In this document: one piece after another, positions 20,776-30,268 of the stretch
How the letters are laid out: every line of letters starts with the position of its first letter
Numbering within the stretch: position 1 is the first letter of the stretch
From: Streptomyces caniferus
GTDB taxonomy: Bacteria; Actinomycetota; Actinomycetes; Streptomycetales; Streptomycetaceae
Length of the DNA: 64,000 nucleotides
Direction of reading: 5' to 3'
Assembly (NCBI RefSeq): GCF_009811555.1
Contig: NZ_BLIN01000002.1
Location: 1,497,070 to 1,561,069, forward strand
The notes under the pieces: model-generated
What the model was told of the DNA's origin: nothing
The model's input: only the letters and a program-made list of their open reading frames with translations
The model's database searches: none
Translations under genes and position numbers: made by a program

Positions 20776-21486
20776 TCATCGGATCGTGAAGGCGCCGGCG
20801 ATTCCGCACACGCCGCCCAGCGGGCGGGCGGAGAAGTCGTGGGCTGTGCCTTTGAGGTGAGTGTCGGTCTCCGGGTCGAATTCGGTGGGAGCGCAGCGGG
20901 CGGCGACCTGGTCGGGCAGCGGGCCGAAGCAGGTCGATCCCATGCCGAGCGGTTGCCAGGTCCGGGCGGCGGCGGCCTGGTCCAGGGACTGGCTGGAGAG
21001 GTGTTCGGCGAGGTAGCCGAGGATGAGGGCGGCTCGGTCGGTGTACTCGACGGCCTCGCCGGGCGGCCGGTGCAGCTCCTCGTGCAGCACGCCGCGGCGG
21101 ATGGCCTGCGGGTCGGTGCCGTAGAGGTTCTTCATCTGGGCTCGCAGGGGGACGCCGGCGGTGTGGGTGAGCAGCTGCCGGGCGGTGACCTGCCCGAGCG
21201 GGCGGCCCGCGGCTTCGGGCCAGAAGCTGCCCAGCGGCTGGTCGAGGTCGAGGGCGCTGTCCTCCCAGAAGGCTCCGATGGAGGACCAGACGGCGAGGAT
21301 CTTGGTGAGGCTTGCGGCGTCGAAGACGGTGTCGGGCCGCATCGGTGCCTCGGGTTCGTCCGGGTCCAGGACTCCGGTGGTGCCGCTGGCTCGGATGCCG
21401 CCGCTGTCGCCGACGGCCCAGACGGCGCCGGGGTAGACCTTGTCGCGGACGCCTTCGTTCAGGAGTGCTTCGATGCGGTCGATCAT
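20776..21486 (-). pseudogene. Truncated serine hydrolase (class C β-lactamase-like)
   Basis: 236 residues from ATG 21486 (GGGAG upstream); relatives are about 350-400. The catalytic SxxK is present as DAASLTKILAV, with a following tyrosine motif EYTDRAALILGYL. The frame stops at GGVCGIAGAFTIR, just where relatives carry GGVAGHAG and continue with the third motif and roughly 120 more residues. The C-terminal HxG-type motif and final helices are absent, so activity is doubtful. The cut lies only 15 bp after the stop of the DUF5937 regulator, suggesting a deletion or old insertion there. Confidence 0.7.
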
Positions 21487-21569
21487 GGTCTCCCTGTTCG
21501 CTGGGGCTGTCCCGCCGTCAGCGTAGGGACGCGACTCGGTTGGCTGTTGGTGCGGCACGGGCTCAGCGG

Positions 21570-21839
21570 GTGAGCCGAGCCCTGGAGTGTGTGCTGGACC
21601 GGGCCGCCGGCATCGGAGACCAGCCGGGTGCCGTTCGCGCCCTGGGCCGCGCCAACACCGCCTTCGACTACGGAACACCTGGCGAGCAGGCATGGACGTG
21701 CTTCTTCCGGCAGGCTCGCCTGGACAGCCTCAGCCTGTCCGCATACGCAAAGTTGCGGCATCCGGACCTGGTGCCGACCGCAGACACGGCAGCGGCGCGG
21801 GCCCTCGCCGAGGACATCCGCGCCGCACTCGTTGCCTGA
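21570..21839 (+). pseudogene. C-terminal remnant of an XRE/TPR-type regulator
   Basis: The frame encodes about 89 residues: ALECVLDRAAGIGDQPG, then TAFDYGTPGEQAWTCFFRQARLD and LSAYAKLRHPDLVPTADTAA. This resembles the helical C-terminal repeats of long Streptomyces helix-turn-helix regulators (a W-x-x-F-F-D-x-A-x-L-D-x-L-x-x-S-A-Y-A-x-L-R-H-P pattern). No N-terminal HTH, no start with a good ribosome site, so it is a relic. It ends 4 bp before the convergent cutA stop. Confidence 0.5.
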
Positions 21840-21843
21840 CCTG

Positions 21844-22185
21844 CTACTCGGGCTGCGTCTCGGCGTCCACCCACGCCAGATACTCCGCCGAAGCGTGGGT
21901 GATTCGAGTCGCGATGATCTCCGGGGTGTCGTAGTCGTGGTGCTCCCGGATGTGAGCCTCCAGCGCCTCGTAGCGGGCGGCGCTGGTCTTGAACAACACC
22001 TGCCATTCGGGGTCCGTCTGGACCCCGCCCTCCCACCGGTACACGGAAGTGACGGGAGCGCTGATCTGCGCGCACGTCGCTACCCTCGCCTCCACCACGC
22101 CGGACGCCAGCACGCGGGCCTTCTCCTCGGTGTCCGCTGTCGTGGCCCACTCCCCCGGCCCGCCTCCGCCGTGCCCTCCCCGCAC
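21844..22185 (-). CDS. cutA: Divalent-cation tolerance protein CutA, possibly N-terminally altered
   Basis: 113 residues from a GTG. The ferredoxin-like trimeric CutA core is clear: ATTADTEEKARVLASGVVEARVATCAQI, VTSVYRWEG, WQVLFKTSAARYEALEAHIREHHDYDTPEI. Relatives begin with a hydrophobic first strand (a VLTTT-type segment); here the frame reads a Gly-rich MRGGHGGGGPGEW, so the first strand may be lost or the start misplaced. Family role in metal tolerance is loosely defined. Confidence 0.75.
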   Translation of the reverse strand: MRGGHGGGGPGEWATTADTEEKARVLASGVVEARVATCAQISAPVTSVYRWEGGVQTDPEWQVLFKTSAARYEALEAHIREHHDYDTPEIIATRITHASAEYLAWVDAETQPE

Positions 22186-22261
22186 CCGCCCCGTACGCCC
22201 CCGGCCCGCGTCGGCGCTCCTGCCGCGCCCTCTTCCCGCGCCCGCGCCCGCCCTCGTCGCT

Positions 22262-22945
22262 CTACGCCCCCGAGCCCCCGGCCCGCACCAGCCCGGTCTC
22301 GTACGCGAGGACGACCGCCTGGACCCGGTCCCTGAGGCTCAACTTGGTGAGGATGCGGCCCACATGGGTTTTGACGGTGGCTTCCGAGAGCACCAGCCGT
22401 GCCGCGATCTCACCGTTCGACAGTCCCTGGGCGACCAGCAGCAGCACCTCCCGTTCGCGCTCCGTCAGCCGTTCCAGCTCGGGCCGGGACGGTTCGGCGG
22501 AGGTGGCGGGCAGCATGGGGGTGAAGCGGTCGAGCAGCCGGCGGGTGGTGGACGGGGCGACGACCGCGTCACCGCTCTCCACCGCCCGGATCGCGGCGAG
22601 GAGTTCGCCGGGCGGTACGTCCTTGAGCATGAAGCCGCTGGCCCCGGCCTTCAGCGCGGAGAAGGCGTATTCGTCGAGGTCGAAGGTGGTCAGGATGAGG
22701 ACCTTGGGGGCGTCTTCCTTCTGCCCGCCCTCGCAGATCCGGCGGGTGGCCTCCACACCGTCCAGGTGCGGCATCCGTACGTCCATGAGGATCACGTCGA
22801 CCTGGGCGGTGCGCAGCACCTCCAGGGCTTCCACGCCGTTGCCCGCCTCCGCGACGACCTCCATGTCGGGTTGTGCGGCCAGCACCATCCGGAAACCGGT
22901 GCGCAGCAGCACCTGGTCGTCGACGAGCATCACGCGGATGGTCAT
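22262..22945 (-). CDS. NarL/LuxR-family response regulator
   Basis: 227 residues from ATG 22945 with AAAGGA 8-9 nt upstream. Receiver domain 1-120: acidic pair DD at 9-10, phospho-acceptor Asp-55 in VILMDVRMP, and Lys in MLKDVPP. C-terminal LuxR HTH: LTEREREVLLLVAQGLSNGEIAARLVLSEATVKTHV. Partner of the histidine kinase encoded 200 bp upstream on the same strand. Target genes are not evident nearby. Confidence 0.95.
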   Translation of the reverse strand: MTIRVMLVDDQVLLRTGFRMVLAAQPDMEVVAEAGNGVEALEVLRTAQVDVILMDVRMPHLDGVEATRRICEGGQKEDAPKVLILTTFDLDEYAFSALKAGASGFMLKDVPPGELLAAIRAVESGDAVVAPSTTRRLLDRFTPMLPATSAEPSRPELERLTEREREVLLLVAQGLSNGEIAARLVLSEATVKTHVGRILTKLSLRDRVQAVVLAYETGLVRAGGSGA

Positions 22946-23143
22946 GGGAGGGGGTCCTTTCGTGCGGGGGCGGGGGCAGGAGTGGGGGCGGGCCGAGCGT
23001 ACGGGGTGAAGTGCGGCGGGCCGGGCTCCCGGGTGGCGCCGCCGGGCCGGCCGGCCGCGGCGCCGGGCCCGGCGCGCCGCGCACCGGTCCGGTCGTGCGG
23101 CGCGCGGGCCGGCGTGCACCGCGCACCCGCCCGGTCGCGCCGC

Positions 23144-24367
23144 TCACCGCTCCGGTTTGAGCGGCAGGACGGCGCTGACCCGGAAGCCGCCCCCCGGCCG
23201 TGGTCCGGCGGCCAGGGTGCCGCCGACCATGCCGACCCGCTCGCGCATGCCGATCAGGCCGTGGCCGAGGCCGTCCTCCCCGCCCTCCTCGTAGAGCTCG
23301 CGCTGGGCGCCTCGTCCGTCGTCCTCGATGAGGAGATCGAGATCGTCGCCCTTGTAGGAGAGGCGGACGGTCGCGCCGACGGCGGGGCCGCCGTGTTTGC
23401 GGGTGTTGGTGAGCGCTTCCTGGACGATGCGGTACGCGGTGAGTTCGACGCTGCTGGGCAGGTCCCGCGGCTCGCCCTCCACCTGGAAGTCGACCGGCAG
23501 TCCGGCGCCGCGTACCTGGTCCATGAGGTCGCCGAGCTGGTCCACGCCCGGCTGGGGGACGTATTCGCCGCCCTCGGGCTGTTCGCCGGTGCGCAGCACG
23601 CCCAGGAGCCGGCGCATCTCGGCCAGCGCCTGGCGTCCGGTGCCGGAGATCGTCTCCAGCGCCTGGCGGGTCTGCTCGGGCGCGGCGTCGAGGACGTATG
23701 CGGCGCCGTCGGCCTGGACGACCATCACCGACACGTTGTGGGCGACGACGTCGTGCAGTTCCCGGGCGATCCGGGCGCGTTCGGCCGCGACCGCGATCCG
23801 GGACTGCGTCTCGCGCTCCTTCTCCAGCCGGGCGGCCTTCTCCTCCAGTTGCGCCCAGTACGCGCGGCGGGTGCGCATGGAGTCGCCGAGCACCCAGGCC
23901 AGGACGAAGGGCACGGTGAGCAGCACGGTGAAGAACAGGTTCTGCTGGACCGATTGTCTGCCGAAGGCGTCCGTGAAGCGCACGGCGGAGAGGGCGGGGC
24001 CGAACAGGGCACCGGCGAGGGCGCAGCGGGAGGCCCAGCGGGGGACGGCGGGTGCGGACGCGACGGTGTAGGTGATCACGAACATCGCGAAGTCCGCGGG
24101 CAGGGTCGGGATGCCCCAGATCAGTTGGCCGACGCCGATGGCCGCCGTCAGCAGCAGCATTTTCACGGGGCTCTTGCGGCGCAGCGCGACGACGAGGCAC
24201 AGGCCGACCGTGAAGATCGCGACGAGGATCTTCGAGAGGCCTCCGCCTTGGCTCACCACCGACACGCTGCCGACTCCGAGCAGGAGGACGGCCCAGAAGG
24301 TGTCCACTCCCGTCGGATGCCTGCGGAGGAAGTCATAGAGGCGCTGCACGTAACCCAGCGTAGGCAC
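23144..24367 (-). CDS. Two-component sensor histidine kinase (HisKA_3 / NarX type)
   Basis: 407 residues from GTG. The N-terminal half has about five hydrophobic segments (residues 22-60, 68-85, 90-108, 112-128, 145-162), then a coiled linker and HisKA_3 with phospho-acceptor His-205 in ARELHDVVAHNVS. The HATPase domain has EALTNTRKHG and the G-box GLGHGLIGMRERVGMVGG. No extracellular sensor loop of size, so it likely senses the membrane. Followed by its response regulator on the same strand. Confidence 0.95.
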   Translation of the reverse strand: MPTLGYVQRLYDFLRRHPTGVDTFWAVLLLGVGSVSVVSQGGGLSKILVAIFTVGLCLVVALRRKSPVKMLLLTAAIGVGQLIWGIPTLPADFAMFVITYTVASAPAVPRWASRCALAGALFGPALSAVRFTDAFGRQSVQQNLFFTVLLTVPFVLAWVLGDSMRTRRAYWAQLEEKAARLEKERETQSRIAVAAERARIARELHDVVAHNVSVMVVQADGAAYVLDAAPEQTRQALETISGTGRQALAEMRRLLGVLRTGEQPEGGEYVPQPGVDQLGDLMDQVRGAGLPVDFQVEGEPRDLPSSVELTAYRIVQEALTNTRKHGGPAVGATVRLSYKGDDLDLLIEDDGRGAQRELYEEGGEDGLGHGLIGMRERVGMVGGTLAAGPRPGGGFRVSAVLPLKPER

Positions 24368-24499
24368 GGTGAATACGTGTACGAGTCAACCGGAGGAGCG
24401 ATCCTGTACGCCGGGCCTACTCCCCAAGGTGGAGACCCCATGCGCCAAATGTGTCGGAACGGGGGACGGCCTGCGTAGTGCCCCCGTCCGCGCGGGGCG

Positions 24500-25660
24500 G
24501 TGACCGCCCGTACCGTGGGGCAGGTGACGAACGAGTGGTGCGGGTGGCGCGAGGCCACGGAACGGGCGCTGTACGGCCCGGACGACGGCTTCTACACGCG
24601 CCCCGGGGGCCCCGGTCCGGCCGGCCACTTCCGTACCTCCGTGCACGTCTCTCCCCTGTACGCCGGCGCCGTCGCCACCCTCCTGTGCCGTGTGGACACC
24701 GCTCTGGGCCGTCCGGACGAGCTGGCGCTGGTCGATGTGGGCGCGGGGCGCGGCGAGCTGCTGACCGGTGTGCTGGCCGCGCTGCCCGACGAGGTGGCCG
24801 CGCGGCTGCGCCCGTGCGCGGTCGAGCGCGCCGCGCGCCCCCCGGGCCTCGATGCGCGGATCGAGTGGCGGGGCGAGCTGCCCGCCCCGGGGTCGGTCAC
24901 GGGCCTGCTGTTCGCGAACGAGTGGCTCGACAATGTGCCGGTGGACGTCGTCGAGACGGATGCGGACGGGGTGGCACGCCGGGTCCTGGTGCGCGCCGAC
25001 GGCACGGAGCGGCTGGGCGAGCCGGTGGACGGTGCGGACGCGGAGTGGCTCAGCCGGTGGTGGGCGACCTCGGGGGCCGGGGACGCGGCCGCCGGGCCTG
25101 CCCTGGACGCCGATGCCGCCAAGGGCACGGCCCAGGACGCCGGTGCCACCCGAGGCCAGGCACCGGATGCCGATGCCCTCGGAGCCCCCGCCCCCACCAC
25201 CCCCGGCCTGCGCGCCGAGATCGGCCGGCCCCGGGACGAGGCCTGGGCGGAGGCCGTCCGGACGCTGCGCGCGGGGCTCGCCGTCACCGCCGACTATGCG
25301 CACGAGCGGGGCGACCGGCCGCTCTTCGGGACGCTCACCGGCTTCCGCGACGGCCGCGAGGTGGCTCCGGTGCCGGACGGGAGCTGCGACATCACGGCGC
25401 ATGTGGCGCTGGACGCCTGCGCCGGGCCGTCGGCGCGGCGGCTGACCCAGCGCGCGGCGCTGCGCGCCCTGGGGGTGGACGGCCGGCGTCCGCCGCTCGC
25501 CCTGGCCGTCACCGACCCTTCCGGGTACGTACGGGCCCTGAGCGGGGCCGGGGCGGCGGCGGAGCTGACCGATCCGGCGGGCCTCGGCGGCTTCGGATGG
25601 CTGCTGGAGCCGGTGGGCGAGGCCTGTGCGGGCCTGCTCAGGGCGGTGGACGCCGGCTGA
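24500..25660 (+). CDS. MidA/NDUFAF7-family SAM-dependent methyltransferase
   Basis: 386 residues (GTG at 24500; GTGs at 24512 and 24524 are alternatives). N-terminal signature [15 protein letters not shown] site [12 protein letters not shown] near 77-88; [12 protein letters not shown] near 145, the family D-N-[VL]-P-V motif; C-terminal CDITAHV. An Ala/Asp-rich insert at about 190-225 is unusual and likely disordered. Mitochondrial NDUFAF7 methylates an arginine of the complex I 49-kDa subunit, whose bacterial homologue is NuoD; nuoD2 starts 44 bp downstream here. That this enzyme modifies NuoD is inference from context. Confidence 0.88.
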   Translation: MTARTVGQVTNEWCGWREATERALYGPDDGFYTRPGGPGPAGHFRTSVHVSPLYAGAVATLLCRVDTALGRPDELALVDVGAGRGELLTGVLAALPDEVAARLRPCAVERAARPPGLDARIEWRGELPAPGSVTGLLFANEWLDNVPVDVVETDADGVARRVLVRADGTERLGEPVDGADAEWLSRWWATSGAGDAAAGPALDADAAKGTAQDAGATRGQAPDADALGAPAPTTPGLRAEIGRPRDEAWAEAVRTLRAGLAVTADYAHERGDRPLFGTLTGFRDGREVAPVPDGSCDITAHVALDACAGPSARRLTQRAALRALGVDGRRPPLALAVTDPSGYVRALSGAGAAAELTDPAGLGGFGWLLEPVGEACAGLLRAVDAG

Positions 25661-25704
25661 GGGCCAGGGCGGCTGCCGCGCGGGCATGCTGCAAGACTGT
25701 TCCC

Positions 25705-26847
25705 ATGACGGAGACGACGGTCGGCATCGGCGGCGCGGCGGAGAGCACCGACATGGTGCTGAACATCGGCCCGCAGCATCCCTCGACGCACGGCGTGCTG
25801 CGGCTGCGCCTCGTCCTGGACGGCGAGCGCATCCAGCACGCCGAGCCGGTGATCGGCTATATGCACCGTGGCGCCGAGAAGCTCTTCGAGGCGCGTGACT
25901 ACCGCCAGATCATCATGCTCGCCAACCGGCACGACTGGCTGTCGGCGTTCTCCAACGAGCTGGGCGTGGTGCTGGCCGTCGAGCGGATGCTGGGCATGGA
26001 GGTGCCGGAGCGCGCCGTGTGGATGCGGACGCTGCTCGCCGAGCTGAACCGGGTGCTGAACCATCTGATGTTCCTCGGCTCGTACCCCCTGGAGCTCGGC
26101 GGCATCACGCCCGTCTTCCACGCCTTCCGTGAGCGGGAGGAGCTCCAGACCGTCATGGAGGAGATCTCCGGCGGCCGGATGCACTACATGTTCAACCGCG
26201 TCGGCGGCCTCAAGGAGGACCTGCCGGCGGGCTGGCTCGGCCGGGCGCGGCACGCCGTCGCCGAGGTGCGTTCCCGGATGGACGTCTTCGACAACCTGGT
26301 GCTGGGCAACGAGATCTTCCGCGGCCGTACCCGCGGGGTCGGTGTGCTCGCGCCGGAGACGGTGCACGGGTACGGCGTCTCCGGGCCGATCGCCCGGGCC
26401 TCCGGCGTGGACTTCGATCTGCGGCGCGACGAGCCGTATCTGGCGTACGGGGAGCTGCAGTCCACGCTCAAGGTCGTCACCCGCGAGGAGGGCGACTGTC
26501 TGGCGCGCTTCGAGTGCCTGCTGGAGCAGAGCCACAATGCGCTCGATCTCGCGGATGCCTGTATGGACCGGATCGCGGAGCTGCCGCCGGGGCCGATCAA
26601 TCAGCGGCTGCCGAAGGTGCTGAAGGCTCCGGAGGGCACGACGTACGCGTGGACCGAGAACCCGCTCGGCATCAACGGCTACTACCTCGTCTCCAAGGGC
26701 GACAAGACGCCCTACCGCCTCAAGCTGCGCTCGGCGTCGTTCAACAACATCCAGGCGCTGGTGGAGCTGCTGCCGGGCACGCTGGTCGCCGACATGGTCG
26801 CCATTCTCGGCTCGCTGTTCTTCGTCGTCGGGGACATCGACAAGTAG
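25705..26847 (+). CDS. nuoD2: NADH-quinone oxidoreductase subunit D (second copy type)
   Basis: 380 residues from ATG 25705. Conserved 49-kDa-subunit motifs: [59 protein letters not shown], and a C-terminal SFNNIQAL followed by a D-hydrophobic-hydrophobic-x-x-x-G-S pattern. It forms the quinone cavity of complex I with NuoB. No other nuo genes are in the window, so it is a stand-alone copy, probably a paralogue of the one in a nuoA-N operon elsewhere. Likely co-transcribed with the MidA-type methyltransferase and ended by the terminator at 26961. Confidence 0.93.
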   Translation: MTETTVGIGGAAESTDMVLNIGPQHPSTHGVLRLRLVLDGERIQHAEPVIGYMHRGAEKLFEARDYRQIIMLANRHDWLSAFSNELGVVLAVERMLGMEVPERAVWMRTLLAELNRVLNHLMFLGSYPLELGGITPVFHAFREREELQTVMEEISGGRMHYMFNRVGGLKEDLPAGWLGRARHAVAEVRSRMDVFDNLVLGNEIFRGRTRGVGVLAPETVHGYGVSGPIARASGVDFDLRRDEPYLAYGELQSTLKVVTREEGDCLARFECLLEQSHNALDLADACMDRIAELPPGPINQRLPKVLKAPEGTTYAWTENPLGINGYYLVSKGDKTPYRLKLRSASFNNIQALVELLPGTLVADMVAILGSLFFVVGDIDK

Positions 26848-26960
26848 GCCGGGGCGCGGGCAAGCGGGCGCGCGGCGTCCCCTGGCCCGGCGCGGATCAT
26901 CGTCCACACCCTGTGGACGGGCGGGTACCTCCGGCCCGGAAGCCGCCCGACGAACAAAGA

Positions 26961-27002
26961 CAGCCCGGCCCCGGAGGCGATAAAAGCTCCGGGGCCGGGC
27001 TG
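26961..27002. terminator. Bidirectional terminator between nuoD2 and the coiled-coil protein gene
   Basis: Perfect 15-bp stem (CAGCCCGGCCCCGGA at 26961-26975 with its complement at 26988-27002), 12-nt A-rich loop. T-rich sequence follows on the minus-strand side. Confidence 0.85.
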
Positions 27003-27028
27003 CTGTCGGCTCAGCGGTCAGCCGTGGG

Positions 27029-28378
27029 TCAGGAGATGGCGCTGCGCAGCGCCCCGACCTCGAACTGATCGGTCTCGTCGTGCGCGGTCAGGTCGATGAC
27101 CTCGCCGGTACCCGCGGTCGTCTCGCCGACGGACTGCGCCTCGTCCGCGCGTTCACCGGCCGGGTGGTCACCGTCCGGGTGTCCGCCGCCCGCGCGCTCG
27201 CCGTCCCCCTGCTCACTGCTCGCGCGCTCGCGATCCGTCTCTTCTCCGCGGATGTGCGCGCCGTCGGCCTCCGCCTCGGCCTCGGCCTTCTCCGCGCGCG
27301 GCTGCGGGCGGGCGTCCGAACGGGCCGCACGGGCCGTACGCGCCCGCGCACGGGCCGACTGTTCGGCGAGGGCCTCGTCGCCGACGACATCCGCCAGGTC
27401 GTCCTCCAGCGGCGCGGTCAGCTCCCGGGGGCCGGAGGCGGTGGCGTTGCCGAAGAAGTCGAAGCCGCCCAGCGCGCGGGATGCGGCGGGGCGGGACGGG
27501 GCGAGGGCGGCGGCGGTGGCCGGGACCGGGCGGAGCGCGGGTCCGGCGGCGGCTGCCGTACGGGCAGCTGCCTCGCCCGTGCGCTGTGCGGCGGCCGCCG
27601 ACGGGTTCCCCCGGCTGTCCTCACCGTCCTTGCCGCCCCGGGCGTCGCGGCCCGCGGCCGGTGCGGACCGGGTGGACCCCTCGGCGCCGGAGCCGTCCCG
27701 CGGCGTGCGAGCGGCCTTCCGGGCGGTGCGCTGCCGGGCGGCGTTGCGGGCCAGTTGGCGCAGGGCCCGGTCGGCTTCGGCGTAGGTCGCGGTGGACGGG
27801 GCCGGGCCGTCCTGGTGCGGCGCGGCGGGCTCGCGGCGGGCCGGGGCGGCGGTCTCCCCCGCCCGGACGAAGTGGAGGGCCCGGGGAAGGCCGGCGGCGG
27901 CCGGCAGCGCCTTGGCCGGGGTGGCGGCCTCGATGGCGAGCAGCCGGCGGCCCTCCAGGGCGCTGGCCCGTTCGGTCTCCGCGGTGGCGTACCGGCGGAG
28001 CAGCGCGGCGTGTTCGCTGCGCAGCCGGGCCAATTCGGCGCGCTTGGAGCGGAGTTTGGCTTCCAGGGCGGCGCGGAGCTCGCGGGATTCCTCCACGTCC
28101 GTTTCGAGTTCGGCTATCCGCTCCTCGGTGCGCCACTCGTCGCGCACCCGGGCGCGGTCGAGTTCGGCGACCCGTCGGCCGGCCGTACGGTCCCAGGTCC
28201 GCAGAAGGACGGCGCCGGTGAGGGCGGCGGCCGCCGCACCCGCGGCGAGCACCCGTTGCACCAGATCGTCGCCGACAAACCACGCGCCCGCAGCGCAGGC
28301 TATTGACGCACCGGCGACCGTCACGGGAGGAAGCAGCCGGTGGAGGGGTGGTGAATGGCGGTGGCGTCCTCGTGGCAT
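27029..28378 (-). CDS. Membrane-anchored coiled-coil protein with disordered tail
   Basis: 449 residues from ATG 28378 (MPRGRHRHSPPLHRLLPP). Two hydrophobic segments at about 18-36 and 41-57 anchor it; residues about 70-140 are a charged coiled coil (RTEERIAELETDVEESRELRAAL and following heptads). The rest is Ala/Arg/Glu-rich with low complexity, ending in VIDLTAHDETDQFEVGALRS, the only C-terminal part that looks constrained. Probably an envelope scaffold in Streptomyces; no enzyme motif. Convergent with nuoD2. Confidence 0.75.
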   Translation of the reverse strand: MPRGRHRHSPPLHRLLPPVTVAGASIACAAGAWFVGDDLVQRVLAAGAAAAALTGAVLLRTWDRTAGRRVAELDRARVRDEWRTEERIAELETDVEESRELRAALEAKLRSKRAELARLRSEHAALLRRYATAETERASALEGRRLLAIEAATPAKALPAAAGLPRALHFVRAGETAAPARREPAAPHQDGPAPSTATYAEADRALRQLARNAARQRTARKAARTPRDGSGAEGSTRSAPAAGRDARGGKDGEDSRGNPSAAAAQRTGEAAARTAAAAGPALRPVPATAAALAPSRPAASRALGGFDFFGNATASGPRELTAPLEDDLADVVGDEALAEQSARARARTARAARSDARPQPRAEKAEAEAEADGAHIRGEETDRERASSEQGDGERAGGGHPDGDHPAGERADEAQSVGETTAGTGEVIDLTAHDETDQFEVGALRSAIS

Positions 28379-28442
28379 GGCCAGAAACTTACCGTGCGTG
28401 CGGGACCTATGGGGCCCCGCACACCAATCCGTTTCCCGCTGG

Positions 28443-29411
28443 TTACTTCTTGACCAGACCCTTGGACTCCACATAAGCCTGGGCGACATCCGCGGGTTTG
28501 AGTCGCTCGGCATCGACCTTGCGGTTCACGTTGATCAGGTCTTCGGTGGTTAGCGTCCGGGTGAGCTTCCCGAGGGCGGTCTCGATCTCCATGTCACCGG
28601 CGCTCTCGGCATTCACCACCGGCAGCACATTGTCGGCGTTCTGGAGCTTCTTGTCGTCCTTGAGAAGCACCAGTCCGAAGTTGCCGAGCGTGGCGTCCGT
28701 GGTGGTGGTGAGCACCAGTTGGTCGGTGCCGTCCTTGACCGCCTGCTTGGCCTGCGGGGTCCCGACGCCCTTGGGGTCCAGCGCCGTGATGTCGATGCCG
28801 TACGTCTTCTCCAGGCCCGGCTTGCAGAACACCCGGGTCTCGCACTCCTCGCCCGCCGCGATTTTGATCTTCTGCTTCGATGCGCCGAGGTCGGAGAGGG
28901 ACTTCAGGCTGTGCTCCGCGGCGAATTTCCTGGTGACGGCGAACGCGTTCTGGTCCGTCGCCCCGCCTGCCGCCAGCACCTTGAGCCCGCGCGGCCCGGC
29001 GAGCTTCTTCAGGGCCGTCACCGTCTTGCCGATGTCACTGGAGGCGACGGGCTTCGCCTTGGTGCCGTTCTTCTTCGCGTTGAGGAATTCGGCGAGGGTC
29101 GAGGCGTATTCCGGGACGACATCGATCTGGCCCTTCTCCAGGGCCGGTTCATACAGCTCGCGATTGGCCAGGGTCTGCACCCGCGTGCGGTAACCGGCGT
29201 CGGTCAGGACCTTGGAATAGATCTCGGCTAGCACCTTCGACTCGGTGAAACCGGCCGAGCCGATGACGATCTCGTCCCTGCCCGCGCCCTTGCCGTTGCC
29301 GCCGCCCTTCTCCTCCAGGCTCTGGCCACCGCACGCGGCCAGGCCGGCCGCCAGTGTGATCACTGCGCCCGCGGCCACCGCGGTGCGCGCCACACGTGAC
29401 TTGCTGCTCAT
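28443..29411 (-). CDS. Glycine-betaine/choline-type ABC transporter substrate-binding lipoprotein
   Basis: 322 residues from ATG 29411, preferred over ATG 29423 because GGTGG lies just upstream. Lipoprotein signal ending LAACGG gives a lipidated Cys near residue 28. The mature part is an OpuAC/ProX-like solute-binding fold (IVIGSAGFTESKVLAEIYSKVL, VVPEYASTLAEFL). It would deliver an osmoprotectant or quaternary amine to the two permeases encoded just upstream. Substrate specificity cannot be read from the sequence. Confidence 0.9.
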   Translation of the reverse strand: MSSKSRVARTAVAAGAVITLAAGLAACGGQSLEEKGGGNGKGAGRDEIVIGSAGFTESKVLAEIYSKVLTDAGYRTRVQTLANRELYEPALEKGQIDVVPEYASTLAEFLNAKKNGTKAKPVASSDIGKTVTALKKLAGPRGLKVLAAGGATDQNAFAVTRKFAAEHSLKSLSDLGASKQKIKIAAGEECETRVFCKPGLEKTYGIDITALDPKGVGTPQAKQAVKDGTDQLVLTTTTDATLGNFGLVLLKDDKKLQNADNVLPVVNAESAGDMEIETALGKLTRTLTTEDLINVNRKVDAERLKPADVAQAYVESKGLVKK

Positions 29412-29501
29412 GAATGCCACCATTCAGTCCGTTTCGGATCAGGTCTGTCGCGTCGGGCGCGGGGCCGGGCCGAGCGGGATCGGCGCACCATGCGGCGACG
29501 C

Positions 29502-30266
29502 CTACGGAGCGGTTGCCGAGGCCGGTGCCGCCCGGCTCGCCCCCGGCCCCGCGCCCCGGGACGTGTCCGACGCCCCGCGCGAGCCCGTACGCGTCGCGCG
29601 CCGCCGCCCCCGCATCGGGTCGAGGAAGCGCTCCGCCAGGACGAGGACGCCCTCCACGGTCAGGGCGAGCACGGCCACCAGCAGGGCGCCGGCGACCACC
29701 TGCGCGGTGTCGTAGTTGCCGAAGCCCGCGGTGATGATCCGGCCCAGGCCCCCGCCGCCGGCCAGCGCGGCCAGGGTCGCGGTCGCCACCACCTGGACCG
29801 TGGCCGAGCGCAGGCCCGTCATGATCAGCGGATAGGCGAGCGGTATCTCGACCCGCAGCAGGACCTGCGGCCCCGACATCCCCATCCCGCGCGCGGCCTC
29901 GACCACATCGCGGTCCGCCTCCCGCATCCCCAGATAGGCGTTGGTCAGCAGCGGCGGCACCGCGAACAGCACCAGCGCGATGATCGTCGGCCAGTCGCCG
30001 TGGGTCCCCAGCGGACTGAGCGTCAGCAGCACCAGGACCGCGAACGTCGGTATCGCGCGCCCCACGTTGGCCAGATTGACCGCCAGCGCGCCGCCCTTGC
30101 CGAGGTGCCCCAGCCAGAGCGCCACCGGCAGGGCTATCAGACAGGACAGGGCCAGGCACAGCGCGCTGAGCCAGACATGCTCGGCCAGGCGGTGCCACAC
30201 CCCTTTCTCCCCGGCCCAGTTGGCGGCCGTCGTCAGCCACTGCCAGGCACCCGCGATCGCCCCCAT
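29502..30266 (-). CDS. OpuC-type ABC transporter permease (second)
   Basis: 254 residues from ATG 30266, two bases after the stop of the other permease, so translation is coupled. Five to six membrane segments and the EAA-type loop EAARGMGMSGPQVLLRVEIPLA. The last ~35 residues are a basic/Ser-rich tail. A longer upstream reading of the frame is rejected because it overlaps the partner permease. Works with the 30269 permease and the divergently encoded ATPase. Confidence 0.9.
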   Translation of the reverse strand: MGAIAGAWQWLTTAANWAGEKGVWHRLAEHVWLSALCLALSCLIALPVALWLGHLGKGGALAVNLANVGRAIPTFAVLVLLTLSPLGTHGDWPTIIALVLFAVPPLLTNAYLGMREADRDVVEAARGMGMSGPQVLLRVEIPLAYPLIMTGLRSATVQVVATATLAALAGGGGLGRIITAGFGNYDTAQVVAGALLVAVLALTVEGVLVLAERFLDPMRGRRRATRTGSRGASDTSRGAGPGASRAAPASATAP

Positions 30267-30268
30267 CG

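Noticed and set aside
24451..25704. In-frame upstream extension of nuoD2 (about 418 codons)
   Set aside because: Arg/Gly-rich shadow of the methyltransferase gene in another frame; the NuoD domain starts at ATG 25705.
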